NCBI GenBank assembly: GCA_037833965.1
Contig: AP031354.1
Location: forward strand, 13,804,001-13,868,000
DNA from: Marchantia polymorpha subsp. ruderalis
Taxonomy: Eukaryota; Streptophyta; Marchantiopsida; Marchantiales; Marchantiaceae
Length of the DNA stretch: 64,000 bases
Reading direction: 5' to 3'
In this document: positions 1 through 12,365 of the stretch, one piece after another
How the letters are laid out: the number at the start of each line of letters is the position of its first letter
How positions within the stretch are numbered: position 1 is the stretch's first letter
Translations under genes and position numbers: made by a program
The notes under the pieces: model-generated
The model's database searches: none
What the model saw: the letters and a program-made list of their open reading frames with translations, nothing else
Told to the model about the DNA's origin: nothing

Positions 1-953
1 CATACAGTCAGACATCCATACACACCACGCTGTCGCTGCTTGTGTAGTCAAAGGTGCAAGCATAACTGGGTTCTGGTTAAACACATGGCCTCATATACTG
101 TTCTATGCTATTGAACTCACCATCCACAGGCTCGATGGTGACCAGAGAATGATCCACATGATGTTCTTTGAGTCCTACAGCCCGAACGAATTAGTTGAGT
201 TTAGATTTAGGTTTCGGTCAGGAGGAGTGATTGATTGTCTTGAAAGATGGAGTGTTGAATATCAACCGAGAAAGGTCAAAAAGCGCCTATTTGCACGAAG
301 TTTCACAGCACCCACGTCAAACGGTTGTCGATACTTGGATCCGATCTACACGACTTCGACGGGGCTATGTCGTCATGATTCGGCGAAACATCCTCACGTA
401 TTTGTAAGAATCAAGTCCTTTCTCTAGACTCAGATCTTCGTCAACTGAAAGCAGCTTCTTGAGCAAACAGACGTGCTCCAATCTTGCATAGGTGGCTGTT
501 GATGCCCGAGCATTGCACTGTTGTGGAGTTTTAACTCCTGTAATTAGAAATCTTGTGAAGAAATTACACTGATTTCTGATCCGAAGAACTCCTCGAGCTT
601 TTGGATGAAGTCATGCAGATCGTACAACTGAGACCTAGTTACCCCACGAAGTGCATATCTAACCATAGTGCTCAAGAGACATGCTTCACACTTCTACAAA
701 CACCAGTGATTGAGTAGGCTGTGAAGATTTTGAAGCAGAAGATATGAGCTGAACGCTGAGGGTGATCTTTATTCCCCAATGTAGCCACTGCACATTGCTG
801 TACAACCTCCTGCTCTGCAGAGCGAAACAAGGATGGGAAACTAAAGCGTAAAGAGGTGACTTGGGTCATAAAGCTGCCATGCCCATCTTCAGCTGCTACG
901 ATATCTCGATCTGTGAAACATGCTCTAGTATATAGGATTGGATAACTATACTT
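1..953. other. No supported gene
   Basis: Ordinary plant-like composition with only short unlinked open frames on both strands. The stretch lies downstream (3') of the terpene synthase on the minus strand, so its right end may include that gene's 3' UTR. I see no domain, repeat or RNA gene. Confidence 0.5.
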
Positions 954-3262
954 TTAGATGATTCTGTGGTCTTCGTTGTATCTATTCGACTTTTGATGCC
1001 ATTGGTGAGAGCCCGTGACCCACTGTCTGCATACTCTCGTGTACTCTGCCACTGCGTTCTGACTCGAGTAGGGAGCTTCCACCTGCAAGTAGGCCGCCGC
1101 TGTCTCTAGGTCATTGATCCTGTTGTTGATCATTTCCATGGCGTGAATTGCTGCTTCCATGTACGAGCATCCATGTTCTTGACTGATGACGAAGACCAGA
1201 TTGTGAGGATCCCCACGCTTTAAGACCTCCTGCCATTTCCACAAAATTTTGTAAGAGTCCAGAAAGACTGAAATCCATCATTAAAAAGTACATTGCTTCC
1301 TATCCCAACAAAGGTGCAACTCAGATCGCTGGCACAGCTCTAGCTGAAATATCAACCGGTTCAAATGTACTCAAAGGTGACTGAGAAGCTCTTGTGACAG
1401 TCATGAACGGAGCTACTTGCTTGAACACAAGTCATACTCTACGTACTTTTATATTGTTACTACTCGGTGTTTGGATTAAACTATCGTCGATGCAGGGTCA
1501 ACTAGCATTGGCATCATACCTTAGGAAAGGAGTACACATCATTGTGCCACGCTGTAACATCAGAGAGAGCTCTCAGGAGTCTTTGCATGTGTGGACCGTA
1601 GAAAACATAATTTGGAATTTCGGGCCATTGTCGAGCTTTGACGAAGAGATCTGTCACGACCTGCAGACAGCTAAATCTTGTCAGACTGCTGAAAATCTAC
1701 CGTACCAACTGCGAAATGACAGTCTCAGATATTGCTATTCATGTCGCATTCAGCTGAGCTATCAAACTGAAGGTTCGGAAGGCAGAAAACCATCTATGAA
1801 GCCTCCTACTTGGGAACCACTAGTTACTTCTCAGCTTGATTAAATTCTCGCATCGATGAGCTGATCGTCATGAAGACATGCTTGAAGTATGAGGGCAGCG
1901 AGAGCCTTGCGTGTCATTTGTTGGGCTTTACCAACAGGTGATGGGCTGATGAGAAAGAAGGCTTACGATAAGGGGCTCCATGCCAACAGATTGCCTTCGA
2001 AGGGGAATATAATCAGCCAATGTAGTGGGAAACGCTTGCGACTTTCTATTCTTCGTCTCACTAATACATCCCAGTAAGTAGTTCTGTATATATCGCGCCA
2101 TTCTCAGGCCGCATTCATGTGGCAGGCTTTCACAGTACTCGAGCCACAAGTCCCTGAAAGCTGATGATATTGGTTGCAATTTCAAACTCATCAGTCCTGC
2201 AACAACCAACCATGCAAACATCACCACAGGTCAGCAGGCAGTTCTGATGTTAATGAACTTCCACTTCTGCAAGGTCTTGGCTTGTGATGATGGTTAGATT
2301 CCTCATGTCTCGAGACTAATTTCATGTTTTGAGTTCTACATCATTCAGAATGCAGACCGAGATATATCGCAACAGCATCTTTCCAATCCAAAGAGGATTC
2401 AAATGTGTGTGTGTGTGGAAACCAGATTACAGATCGCCAGTGTCTGAGGAAATTGCTGGCAACGAAGGTTAGAAACCAAGACGACAACTCGATCATTGTT
2501 TGTGTGGTGGGGTGCGTGAGACCAGCCCAGGAACGTGACGAAGACCAATCAATCACCTGAACGAGAGCTGGTATAGGCGTAGGCGAGGGATTTCGAGAAG
2601 GAATTAACAACATCGTCGCGTTGGTCGGCGGAGACACAATTGAACAAAGGCTTCAAGTACTGGCGGAGATGAGGGTCTTCAGAGAAGAACCACATGAGAA
2701 CCTTGTTGATTTCGAGGATGAGAGTGGCCGCTTTATTGGGATCCTCAATCACCTCCGGCTCGTCCAACACGTTATCCAGAATGACGACCAGAGCCACATA
2801 CTTGCAACACCAAAGAAACTCCTTGGGCTGCGTGTCCACGTACACATGACCTGCCAAGCCCGGGATTTCCTCGTCCATGAACTTGTTCCATGCTTGGGCG
2901 CCCACCTGCGTGTCGATATGGTGTCGAGCCAACCACCTGTACGTCTCATCGGAGAATTCCGCTGTCAGAGGATGCACTTCGCTGATCTCATAAGGCAGAA
3001 CGAACTCGGGTACATCGTACTCCTCCTCGTGATTTATCAACATCTGAGCCGACGAGGCTGCTACTTGCGTTCGGTGGCTACTTGCCTGCCAGTGCGAGAC
3101 GGATTCCCCCGTATACACGACCGCTCCGGCCTTGGATGCCAGATTGTTCTGCACCGCCACCTTCACCGCCTTCTTGCCTTTGCCACCTCCGGACATGGCT
3201 TTCGACCCCATGCTGAACACTCGCGAGAAATTCCGCTGCGCTTTCGCCGCCATCGAGTACAT
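954..3262 (-). CDS. Microbial-type terpene synthase-like protein (MTPSL), 4 exons
   Basis: Predicted class I terpene synthase of 450 residues that would ionise a prenyl diphosphate to make mono- or sesquiterpenes, probably in the cytosol. Exons read from the minus strand are 3262-2557, 2196-1967, 1660-1520 and 1229-954; each intron has GT-AG ends and the phases (1, 0, 0) give one uninterrupted frame of 451 codons. The Asp-rich motif is DNVLD (163-167) instead of the usual DDxxD. The second metal-binding motif is complete, NDVYSFPKE (N352, S356, E360), and is split exactly by intron 3 before E360. The C-terminal RY pair (R442, Y443) is present. Length and the single alpha-type domain fit MTPSLs and not canonical plant synthases of 550-850 residues. 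The start is the ATG at 3262; an ATG at 3328 would add 22 residues. No transit peptide is evident. Family assignment rests on motifs and layout, not on a search. Confidence 0.8.
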
Positions 3263-4740
3263 GTCGCTGACCCAACCCAACAAGGGCGACTTGTCCCCTG
3301 TGCACACAGCACAGACATACAGACGCACGGATCCTCAGAATTTCCACAAGCAGCAGGAGCAGCAAACAGAGTGCGACGATGATTGTCCAGCAACGCGGCA
3401 AGTCTCAAAGACTCCACTCTCTGAGTATGCATGCGAATTGCCAAGGCCCACCGAGGCTCAGAACATACCCAAGTCCTTGAGTGTATTCGAGACGTAAGAG
3501 CCGAGATTCTTCGTTGACTTCTGCCTGGATCTGATGATAGCCCCATTGTCCCTCGCAGACATGGAATGGATGGATGCTCTTACTTGTACATGCCTGGAAG
3601 ATCATGATCGAACGAGGACATGAATATTCCCCTTTGAACCAAACAATTCTGTCCATACATACAACGCAACCTGCAAAGCATGAGTTCCGAACTCACCGTA
3701 ACTCAGCTCCCGAGTCTGGCACTGCGTTCCTCTGATGCGAACTGTGCACGCCTGAGTGAACAGCTCGGCTAACATGTCAGCAGCAACCCAGATCCTCCCT
3801 CCACCCACCTCCAATCCGTTCGTGAGCAGGATGTTCAGACTCGGGCCTGTGTCAGTCAGAACCTCGGCTGCTGCTCCATCTGAAGCCAGCCAGCCAGCCA
3901 GCCAGAGAGTCAACCACGCAGTCGACCAGACATGTGGGTCGCAAAATCTGTCACTCGTTCAACTCCGATTACGAAAACCAGCTCCAGCTCGAGGGCGAGA
4001 ATCGCTGCGCGACCAGAACTCGCAGGTGCACACTTTCTCGAGCATAATTCGGTGGGATGGTGAGCCGGACGCACACATCGGAGTCGGGCTGCTCGGTCCT
4101 TCGCCGGGACTGGATTGGAGACGGATGTGTGCATGTTTGAGTTTGTAGATTGGTGCAACATTGCGAGGCCAGCTCAATCCTGTTTTTACTGTCACCGGCC
4201 TGACGACGAATCGAAATGTGTAATGATATGGAAGTATTGGTCGTGTATGATCATGTGGGGCCCCTGGGGCATGGGAGCATTTGTCCTCCGGTCCGTTCCC
4301 GAGATTTATCCAATATCTGGGTTTGACTTGGAGTCCTGGACGCAAGTTGAGTCGGTTATGGGCGAATGAGAGACGGACAGTCGTAGGATTCAGAGGGGAA
4401 CGTGCTTCTGAGCCTCATGATCCCATTGGCAACAGCTCCACTGAAAGAGGCCTCGTCTATTCTTGGCTAGAACGTCTGTAGGTCCCTGCCTATATACAAC
4501 GGGGATATGCCCGGCATAGAATTCCCGCTCTCTTGTCACATGCCCAAAAGCGGCCAGTCTTCCAGTGCAGTCGTTCTTACCCACTGGACGTGGTTACTTT
4601 CATCGCATCGGATTGGGTAAATAAGTGGATTACAGTACTGATTGTGACAATTTTGAGTCTAAAATCTGGTCAGAAGTTGGAACATTCTCACGAGAATAAG
4701 TATACAGGATATGATCACGCAAAAATCCGTGAATGAATTC
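3263..4740. other. Upstream region of terpene synthase, no gene supported
   Basis: Gene-like base composition, but the open frames are short and overlap each other on both strands without convincing splice structure. The part next to 3263 is presumably the 5' UTR and promoter of the terpene synthase. A short AGCC-repeat tract lies at 3884-3906. Confidence 0.5.
3884..3906. repeat. (AGCC)n microsatellite
   Basis: About five and a half uninterrupted AGCC units in the region upstream of the terpene synthase. Confidence 0.9.
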
Positions 4741-5700
4741 ATCCCCTTCGTTAGATGTACTGAGTACAATCACATGAAGATTGATCTATCAACGAACCAC
4801 TGTCGATAGGAAAATGTCAAAACTCTTTTTCTTTCAATAATGCAATGATCATATTCTAGATCTTCAATATCAGTAAGGTTTCTTTAAAAAAAGCTATAAA
4901 GATATTGATATGAAAATATATCATGAATATTACGAAGTTGTATTAAAATGTATAAATATTTATATACAACATCAAAAAATTATAAGGTTTTTTGTTAGAA
5001 CATACTTTACTTTATCTGATATTATGAAATAAAATTTAATTTTTTTAATAGGTATTTCAGTACTAGAGCTTTATATCGAGTAAATAGCATTACGTAACCG
5101 AATAAATCCAATAGGGGACATAAAATTGAAGTGATCTCAAAGCTGATAATAAAACACAGAAGATGAAAGCAAAACATGTAACATATTATTTGGTTTTAAA
5201 CTTAAATTCATTTCACTACGGGAAGAGATTCAGTCCTACATAATTCCATCAAGAGCAAAAGTTTGATGTAAAGCCAAAACTTATGGGATGGTCTAAGATG
5301 AATGACATTAAATAAGATATGAGAATTAGCCAAGGGTCATTGTTTCATTGTTACAATCAATATCCTTCCAACATTGGATTCAAATTTTCATTTTGACCAA
5401 TTTTAATACATTAGGAGTTTACGTAGAAATTTACCAGGTGCTCTCATGCATTAGATGGATTGCATGCCAATTGATGCCATTAGTGTACCATTGTATGGAA
5501 CTGTAATCTTATAGCTTTATCAGAAGTTGTTATATCCACCAAACATAAAGACCCAATTTTGGCATGAAATAATGATTCCTAGTACCGCTTATAAAGTGAG
5601 TGAAGTAATATCTTGACAGCAATACATCGTGATGCATATTAAGCTTACTACGTCTAGCTAGTTTTAGAATAGTTAATGACCGGTTGTATAAATTTCGTTC
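4741..5700. other. AT-rich intergenic tract
   Basis: Visibly AT-rich with scattered stops in all frames; no gene, terminal repeat or RNA recognised. Confidence 0.6.
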
Positions 5701-6211
5701 GATACCAATTGAGCTTTTGGTTTAATGAACTTTTTCTGAATCCTCGACGTTCGTCGTATTGGGTGGTATCTTTCTCAATTCGAGGTTCGGTAAGAGCGTA
5801 AGGTTTAAAAGCGGTTTCCTTGTTTCATCTTGAAGTCTTAAAAACTCAGATGTTATATATCGTTTTCCATACCGTGCCGTTTGAGTCCTGTGTCTCAGTA
5901 ACCGTGTTGTTAACATTGTACTCTTATTGACAGATCAAGCTTTTCGACATAGCTTCAAACTCGTCCTTACAGTGTTTCAAACTTGATTTGAATAGATCGA
6001 ATCTTTAATTGGTGATATTTCTTGAGTTGGATAGATTAACTTGGGTGTACTTCGTGCTACGGGTACTCGCACTGATGCATACTTTCAGCTACTCTGATGT
6101 AAAAGTAAATTTGTAGTTGCACTCTGGGCGTTGGTGGTGCCCATAGTCTCAAACAAGTTTTCCCTGGATTAATTTGACGTCTTGAAAGTGATTTGAAAGT
6201 CCCCGGTTTGT
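5701..6211. other. No supported gene; 3' flank of the next locus
   Basis: Intermediate composition. A 64-codon minus-strand frame (5722-5916) has no recognisable domain. This stretch lies just past the predicted stop of the minus-strand exon chain ending at 6212 and may hold its 3' UTR. Confidence 0.4.
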
Positions 6212-7134
6212 TCATGTTGGGGTATTGTTTTCCACAGAAATACAATGCGAGTGTGAAACACTAATGAGTGAAATAGTCGTCAGGTGGCAATTATAATCAA
6301 GTATCTCGGAAAACTGGTGGGCATTGGATTTTTGGTACTGACGGTGACTTCTGTCATGTGTGGACTCGAATGGGTCATGGTGATGATTACCAGCCTGAGG
6401 ACAATCCCAGTAGTGATAAACCAAACGATCTCTAGTGAGCAAAAACTCAAGAATGCACTAGAAGAAACCATCCCGGTGCTCAAACACAGAAAAGAGGAAA
6501 TGTTACCGAGAATCTTTTACTGATAATTCGTAGAAACCCTCCGCAAATTTCAACTGCTTTACCATCTTCTGTTTACACTGTTGAATTTCTGCTGTAATAT
6601 CTTTAATCAATATTGCGTTGCCACTTCTGGATTTCGGTTCACGTTCAATCTCTGTAAGACAGATTCCTGCAGCTGACTGTGGGGTCTTCTGGGCCACATT
6701 CAATACTTCGGATAGTGGACCTGTATTAAAGCTGGAAGAGAGCACCCCAAGTTTTGAAAGTGTTAAAACTCATACACTGAAATAAGTACTAGGTAGAGAC
6801 TTTGCTGAAGATATGTTCAACCAACCTTCAAATATTGCAAAACTGCAGATGTAATGTAATTTTACCCGACATAACGAGATAGTTTTGCACAACTGCTCCG
6901 ATCATGGACAGCAAAAAGAAAGACTCACCTTACTTCAAAACCGGTACTCTGCGACTCCTCGAGTACTCTGCAGACTCCTTGTACAACCCATGGAGGGATG
7001 TAAGCCCCGTAGGCATCCTTCACTTCAAGAGAGTACATCATCTCGGGGACATTGGTTCCCTTCATCCTTCCAGTCATGCTCCCGGCAAGTTGATTCCTGG
7101 CGGAAGAATCGTACTCCGCGCGTTTGCATTTGAT
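6212..7134 (-). CDS. 3' exons of an unrecognised multi-exon gene, partial
   Basis: Three exons chain in phase on the minus strand: 7134-6929, 6731-6507 and 6431-6212, with introns of 197 and 75 bp. Splice signals are clear: TAG before 7134, donor AG/GTGAGT at 6929, acceptor CTTCCAG before 6731, donor CG/GTAACA at 6507. The joined frame is 217 codons ending in TGA at 6214-6212. The first exon includes an EMMYSLEVKDAYGAYIPPWV segment; the second ends in a lysine- and glutamine-rich helical stretch that could be a short coiled coil; the last is histidine-rich. I do not recognise the family. It lies in the same orientation and about 2.4 kb downstream of the in-phase exon chain that stops at 9506, so it is probably the C-terminal part of one locus whose middle is disrupted or not fully solved here. 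Confidence 0.5.
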
Positions 7135-7350
7135 CTAGTGATACAAAAGAGGAGAACTGACATGTAAAGATATATAACATATTTGACAAGAACACATATA
7201 CCTCTAAAACCACACTACTGAGGAAAGGAAGCTCCATCCAGGAGGTCTCGCATTCAACAAAGTTTATGTAATTCGGTAGAGCATCCATGCTTGTAAAGTC
7301 TCTAGATCTCACAGCGAAGCACAAAGGGCATGTCGAATATATGCTCCTAC

Positions 7351-9536
7351 CTCAGGAGCGTGCAGAGTTGCCGTTTTAAATTCGACAGGAGAATAGAGAA
7401 CCGGAATTTCTTTCGCATTAGCAGATCCAACTACGAACCTGCTCAAGCAACCGATTGAAGTGAGTTAGGCATTGGAACATGTATTACAGACAGATATGTG
7501 AATTCCTCCGCATTGTAAGTAAAACATTTCCTTGACGTTGTCCTAAAAACAAGAGAAACCAGCCCTCAAACGTGGAGCATATGAAAGAGAGGACTCCTGA
7601 ATTACTCCTCTAAGTGAACCTAATACGTGGAATCACATAGGGTTTAGGATCATGAAGCGTTCACCTGTAATTAAGGAGAAAGTCAAATAGACGGTGGACA
7701 TTTTTCCCCTTAAATACCAAAACAGATTGTGGACTGTTGTCCATAACTGATGATGAGTCCATTACTCTTGTCTACATCATCCGAAGAAAAAAGCATGATA
7801 TTGATATCAGTAAGTCCTGAATAAGTTGATCAACTTAAGGGCTAGGAACTGAGAACCAGCGGTTTCTAATCCATGACAGTTGATGGACTGCTTTCAGCCT
7901 TCTGTTCTTCGTTGCTACGGTACTAGAAACATGACCGTACTTATTTTCTCCGTACCTTCTGGAATACAAAGGCAGACATGGTTGTAAATACGACATTAAT
8001 GCAAATAAAGTGAAATCTTTACCTGTCCCGGGTGCAACTGCTCAAATTCGGTCAGCTCCTGGAGTTCTTCCATTGTAGTAGTATCAGCTTCTGGGCTGCT
8101 GTAAGGCATCAAAAACTCTACACCCTGTTTTACAGAATCGTTGGTTGCACGACAATTAACATGTGTCTTGGATCTAAAGACTTAAATGTGATAATATCCT
8201 TCCTTCCCTTCATCTAAAGCATGATGGGGACCCCGATGATTTATGCAAATTCTTGAACTTGCTGCGAGAAGACACCCTTGAGCTGAAGCACTTGAACTAC
8301 TCTGACAATCTAAGCTTTATCACGACCATCTTATGGTTAATCAATATGGTTCAAAAACGAGACGCAATGCAAAAATCATAGAAGTAATAGCATGAGAGAA
8401 GTCATTCGCAAACAAGCGACGAAATAGTAGTAAGAAGCAGATATCAAACTGACGAAAGAGCAGAAAGAAGTACACCGTGAAGCATCCTAACCGAAAACAC
8501 TAGGTCAATGCTGGCCTTGACGTACTTGCTCTCTGAGTAACCTTCTCAAGCCCCGAGTGGATCTAGACCAGTAAGCATTCGAGGAATTATGATCTCTCCC
8601 GGCCACGTTTCCTCCCACGAACATCACCACGAATTGTTGGGTGCAAACTGTAAAATACAAATAATTATTAGTTCGGTAGTTTGTTTTCCACTACCATCAA
8701 TGACTTTTACCAAATGCCTGATTTGGTGTGACGGTGGAATCCTTATACTCTGAATCTCATCATTTTCAGTAGAAGAGACCGTGAAGCTCGAGCTAGAATA
8801 AACTAATACTGGATTCATAGTTAAAACCTATAGACATTTGTATGTCAGAATGTTCATCAAGTGCGGAATCTCACAATAAAATTGGTTGCAGACTCTGTGA
8901 TGGAACATATAATACAAAGAAGTGAAGGCATCCTCCCACATTTGATACAGTGCTGTGAGTTGTGGGTCTTTCCCTGCAAGAACATAAGTGAAGGGTCAAA
9001 CATTACAGAAGGTGTCCAACGGATAGTACAAAGAAGTGAAGGCATCCTCCAACATGAGATACAATGCTGTGAATTGTAGGTCATTCCATGTAAGAACAGT
9101 ATTGGAGGGTCAAATAATACAGAAGCTGTCTAGCTGTAGCTATGCACACCCGGCATGTCTTCTGTTTTGATTTTAATGAAAAAGACCGCACAATCAACGT
9201 TATTTGAAAGTTGAAAACATCAAGGAGAAAGCGGTGGTGACAGGGGACATACTGGAATCTCCTCGTGACGATGTCAAGGCCAGGTCGTACAGTCCCGAAT
9301 ATTGAGGAGAAGGATGTATCCAAGAGAAGAGAGCCTTGCAGAACTGAGCCCCAAACCGCTTTAAGATCTGCTTTTCAGCACATTCTTCAACCTGACTGTC
9401 CACATTTTCTTTGTTGCGTTCTTCTAGCCTTCTCACGAACTTACTGAGGCCTTCTGTTTCATTGGAAACAGTTGTTCTGTGACACCTACAAAGTTCGGAG
9501 GGATGTCAATTTCCTCGTTTGTGCAGCCCGATGCTC
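7351..9536 (-). pseudogene. Middle exons of the same locus, frames do not join
   Basis: Several exon-like blocks with good splice signals lie between the two in-phase chains. They are 9536 to about 9373 or lower, 8827-8711 (39 codons, phase 0 at both ends), 8173-8023 (50 codons, donor CAG/GTAAAG) and 7438-7351 (29 codons, donor GAG/GTAGGA). The block from 9536, read in the phase set by the upstream exon, meets TGA at 9508-9506. Coding-like sequence then continues: one frame reads EEIDIPPNFVG and another reads on through LSKFVRRLEERNKENVDSQ. This suggests one or two single-base indels. Phases between 8711 and 8173 and between 8023 and 7438 also disagree. Either the locus is a young pseudogene, or the assembly has indel errors, or small exons were missed. 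Confidence 0.4.
8895..9125. repeat. 114-bp tandem duplication
   Basis: Two adjacent copies share TACAAAGAAGTGAAGGCATC starting at 8913 and 9027, a period of 114 bp, with several mismatches. The period is a multiple of three and both copies stay open on both strands, but the position falls in what I read as an intron of the minus-strand locus. Confidence 0.75.
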
Positions 9537-12335
9537 CTGGTAAAGAACATAGATATTGAACGAATAGAGAACCCTACTTCCATATCAATGGCTTTTCATA
9601 TTTGTTTCCCATAAATGCTAGAGAATATGCCTCAGACCGACAACAGGAGTGAAACTTACCAGTGAAGAGAATCGGCTGACAAGAATCGTGCACTAAGCTT
9701 CAAGGAAAAATCAACAGGTGGAGTCTTCGACTTCAAAAGAGTGGTATGGTCGTCATGCACTAGCACGTTTTGGCCATTCGCAAGGCCTACAGGCTTAGTT
9801 GCTAACTCGTTCAAGCCTTGTCCCCATGATGTTGGTGCCATCATCTTCAGAGCCTCAACCTGAAAGACCAGTCAAAATTTGAATTGTATTTCTCCAGGGA
9901 CCCACACTCGTGACTTCCAGATACATTCATTATGGAACTCAAGCCGTTCTTTCATGACTGCAGAAGAAGATGACAATCTCAAGAGAAAAAGCACATGGAA
10001 ACCACTAAATCAAGATAAATCGACCCGTCCATGAAGAGAAGCTGAGCAGAACGGAAAGAAGACAGGTGTATTCACCATATTCAAACCAGACCCGGATGTT
10101 TCGAGTGGAGCCACAGTGGACATCTGAGTAACGTCTCGAAATTTATTCAGGATGTGAGCGGCATGCACTGAATGGTTCGCAACTCCACCCTCCGCAGCGC
10201 AATTATACGAGTCAACACCTGGCATCTCACCAGAAGCAGGCATCCTGTTTTCCTGATCGGTAGGCCTCCTAAAAAACCAGATTAGATTTCAGTACAACGA
10301 TAGACAGATATCTGGATACTCTGTATTAGAGATGAAGCAAGAAGCAAGTACAGGTAGAACAGGCAGACACAAACCTGATTGCAGCTGACGGCATCGGGGG
10401 ATGGCCGACCATGTCATCCTAGATATCACAAAACAGACCCAACACATATACTTTTATTGCCAGATTCGAGTTTCAATGCCTGACAAGTCAATTTTCCACA
10501 AGCCACACAAAACCTTGCTATAGTATTACCCGGCAGGAGCGAGCTCTAAAGCCTCCAGAAAATGATGCAGACCAAATATTGGCTTTCAAAAGGTTTCAAG
10601 AGCCAATTATCAGAAGATTTACCATTTGCTTCAGAGAAGAAAACTTCGGTCTTTCGTGGGGTTTTGTGGCCGCGAAAATATCAGCAACTCGAGTATCAAT
10701 TAAACGAGGCGTGACCTTCTTCGATTCTGTAGCTGATCTGCAGAGAGGGAAGAGACGAGAGTCAGCAGAATATGAGATCGAAAGAACATATTCCTGAAAG
10801 TTGCTGAAGAAAAACTACAAATAGAACTGCACAATCATTCTGTAACAGTCGTAGCTTGAAACCATGCACCCTGGCTGAGGTACACTGATCAGAAGAAAAG
10901 AAAAAGAAGAAGACGAAGACAACGGAGTAGGCGACAACGTAGGAAGAAAAGAGAGAAAACTACTTGTGACGGAAGAAAGTATCACGCATAGAGGTATACT
11001 CCCAAGGATGGTTCGAGGCTTCTAACAATCAACCAGGCAATCCTAATAAGTCATCCACTGACAATATTATTGCTGCTTTTATAATCATCGGTATAAGTCA
11101 TGAGGCTGCTTTGGGCCTTAGCCCAAGGCTGCCTTTGACTTCTCCATCATGGCGAGGTTTAGAAAAAAACAAGGTGTGATATATAGAAAGAGATAGATAT
11201 GAAGTGACAGGTCGAGAGCTGCATTCCATCAAATCATGCACGAGTGTTTCAAAGTCCCTGCCACGCAGTACGCAAGTTTCGGAATGGTTCCACCCTGAAC
11301 CAAAGCTGCCTACCCAAACAAGGAACACCAAAGAGGAGATTGAGCTTGAGAATCATGTGAGGTACAACGTCACTAGGTCTAGGAGGGAGAGGTCTGATTT
11401 GTGATTCGCTGCCTTCCTATCCAGTTTCTCTGAGAATCCATTGATTGTATCTGTCATTCAGTTTCAAAGAGCCATATTTCCATCTCCCATGAGTCTACTC
11501 CCGAAGACAAGTTTCTTGCGCTCCGAGTGTCCTTGCCTAACTCAGCAATGGTTTATCAAAACTAGTTCCTTTCGAGAGCTCGGAAGCAACTGTGAGGTAA
11601 GATCCGATTGAGCTGACTCTACTTTACTTTGTTAGCATCCTTACACATACAAAGAGTGTCACTCCGAATTCTTCTCCAACTCGAACTCCGGAATGACATC
11701 TGTGTACCAGAGGTTTTCAGCCGTACTACTTCTAGTCGGGCTTGTGGTATCGGCATTCCAGACTGCTTAAAAATCTAATTTGAAGGATAAGTGACCAATA
11801 TGTTTCGCTGTTAATTACGAAACACCGAAGGTACGTGGTAGTCGGTATATTAAACAGAAGGAAAGAAAAGTGCAAATCTGTTGAAGAACTTTCAGAATCA
11901 CCAAAATCTGATGATTAATCTCCCGGTTATCCAGGAGTGCGGAGAGGAGAGGATCGTACCCTTGGAATGGAAGGGCGCCAGACTCTCCTTCTGACGCTGT
12001 TCTTAGCCGCACGTTGCGCTTCAGCTGTTCTTGCTGCAGATGAACACATTTGTGGATCATCAAGTTGGACGTTGGAAGGGCTCAAAATAAGTGGAAATCA
12101 AATTCACACATTCATCACAAGATATCGTTTCAGCATTTAGGTACGATACAAAAGGTGTACGCATCCTGTAAATGAAGATAGAAGCTGAATCTCTACCAAG
12201 AGCAAAAAACAGTCGCAATTTATATCTCACCCGAAGTTCAGATGGAGTTTTCCTCCTTGCGGGGATAGAATAGCTCGAGGACGGGCCCATTGTGAGACCC
12301 TGGTCAGAAGGAGGAAGCATAGTAGCGGGTGGCAT
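9506..12335 (-). CDS. Unrecognised plant protein, 5' part, 6 exons plus start of a seventh
   Basis: Six coding exons chain in phase on the minus strand: 12335-12231, 12033-11960, 10737-10623, 10418-10375, 10268-10076 and 9859-9660. All have AG acceptors and GT donors, for example CGG/GTGAGA at 12231 and CTG/GTAAGT at 9660. Joining to the next block at 9536 gives 253 residues ending at TGA 9508-9506. The N-terminus is basic, RRKTPSELR continuing across intron 1 into QEQLKRN; I believe this pattern is conserved in plant proteins but cannot name the family. Exon 3 encodes a VTPRLIDTRVADIF segment; exon 5 is Ser/Thr-rich and probably disordered. No transmembrane segment or signal peptide is visible. 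Because exon-like sequence continues downstream, the 253-residue product is probably truncated. The start is the first in-frame ATG of exon 1; an upstream acceptor at 12365 suggests a preceding exon. Confidence 0.55.
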
Positions 12336-12365
12336 TTTTCGCCTTGTTCCAGCTACGCTCCAGTG

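Noticed and set aside
2621-3382. 253-codon plus-strand open frame
   Set aside because: It lies antisense to exon 1 of the terpene synthase, whose frame, motifs and splice phases are far better supported.
6284-6523. Plus-strand frame with a hydrophobic segment (LVGIGFLVLTVTSVM)
   Set aside because: Antisense to the last two exons of the minus-strand chain, which have proper splice signals and consistent phases.
10530-10582. Extra exon between exons 3 and 4 of the minus-strand locus
   Set aside because: It would need a 40-bp intron and gives the wrong phase for the next exon; skipping it restores a perfect chain.
11200-11410. Minus-strand exon-like stretch reading like an armadillo repeat
   Set aside because: The frame meets a stop quickly, the flanking phases do not fit, and exons 2 and 3 of the locus join without it.
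11937-12140. Plus-strand frame with a signal-peptide-like LLLTLFLAARCASAVLA
   Set aside because: It overlaps exon 2 of the minus-strand gene, which fits splice signals and phases on both sides; no partner exon on the plus strand.
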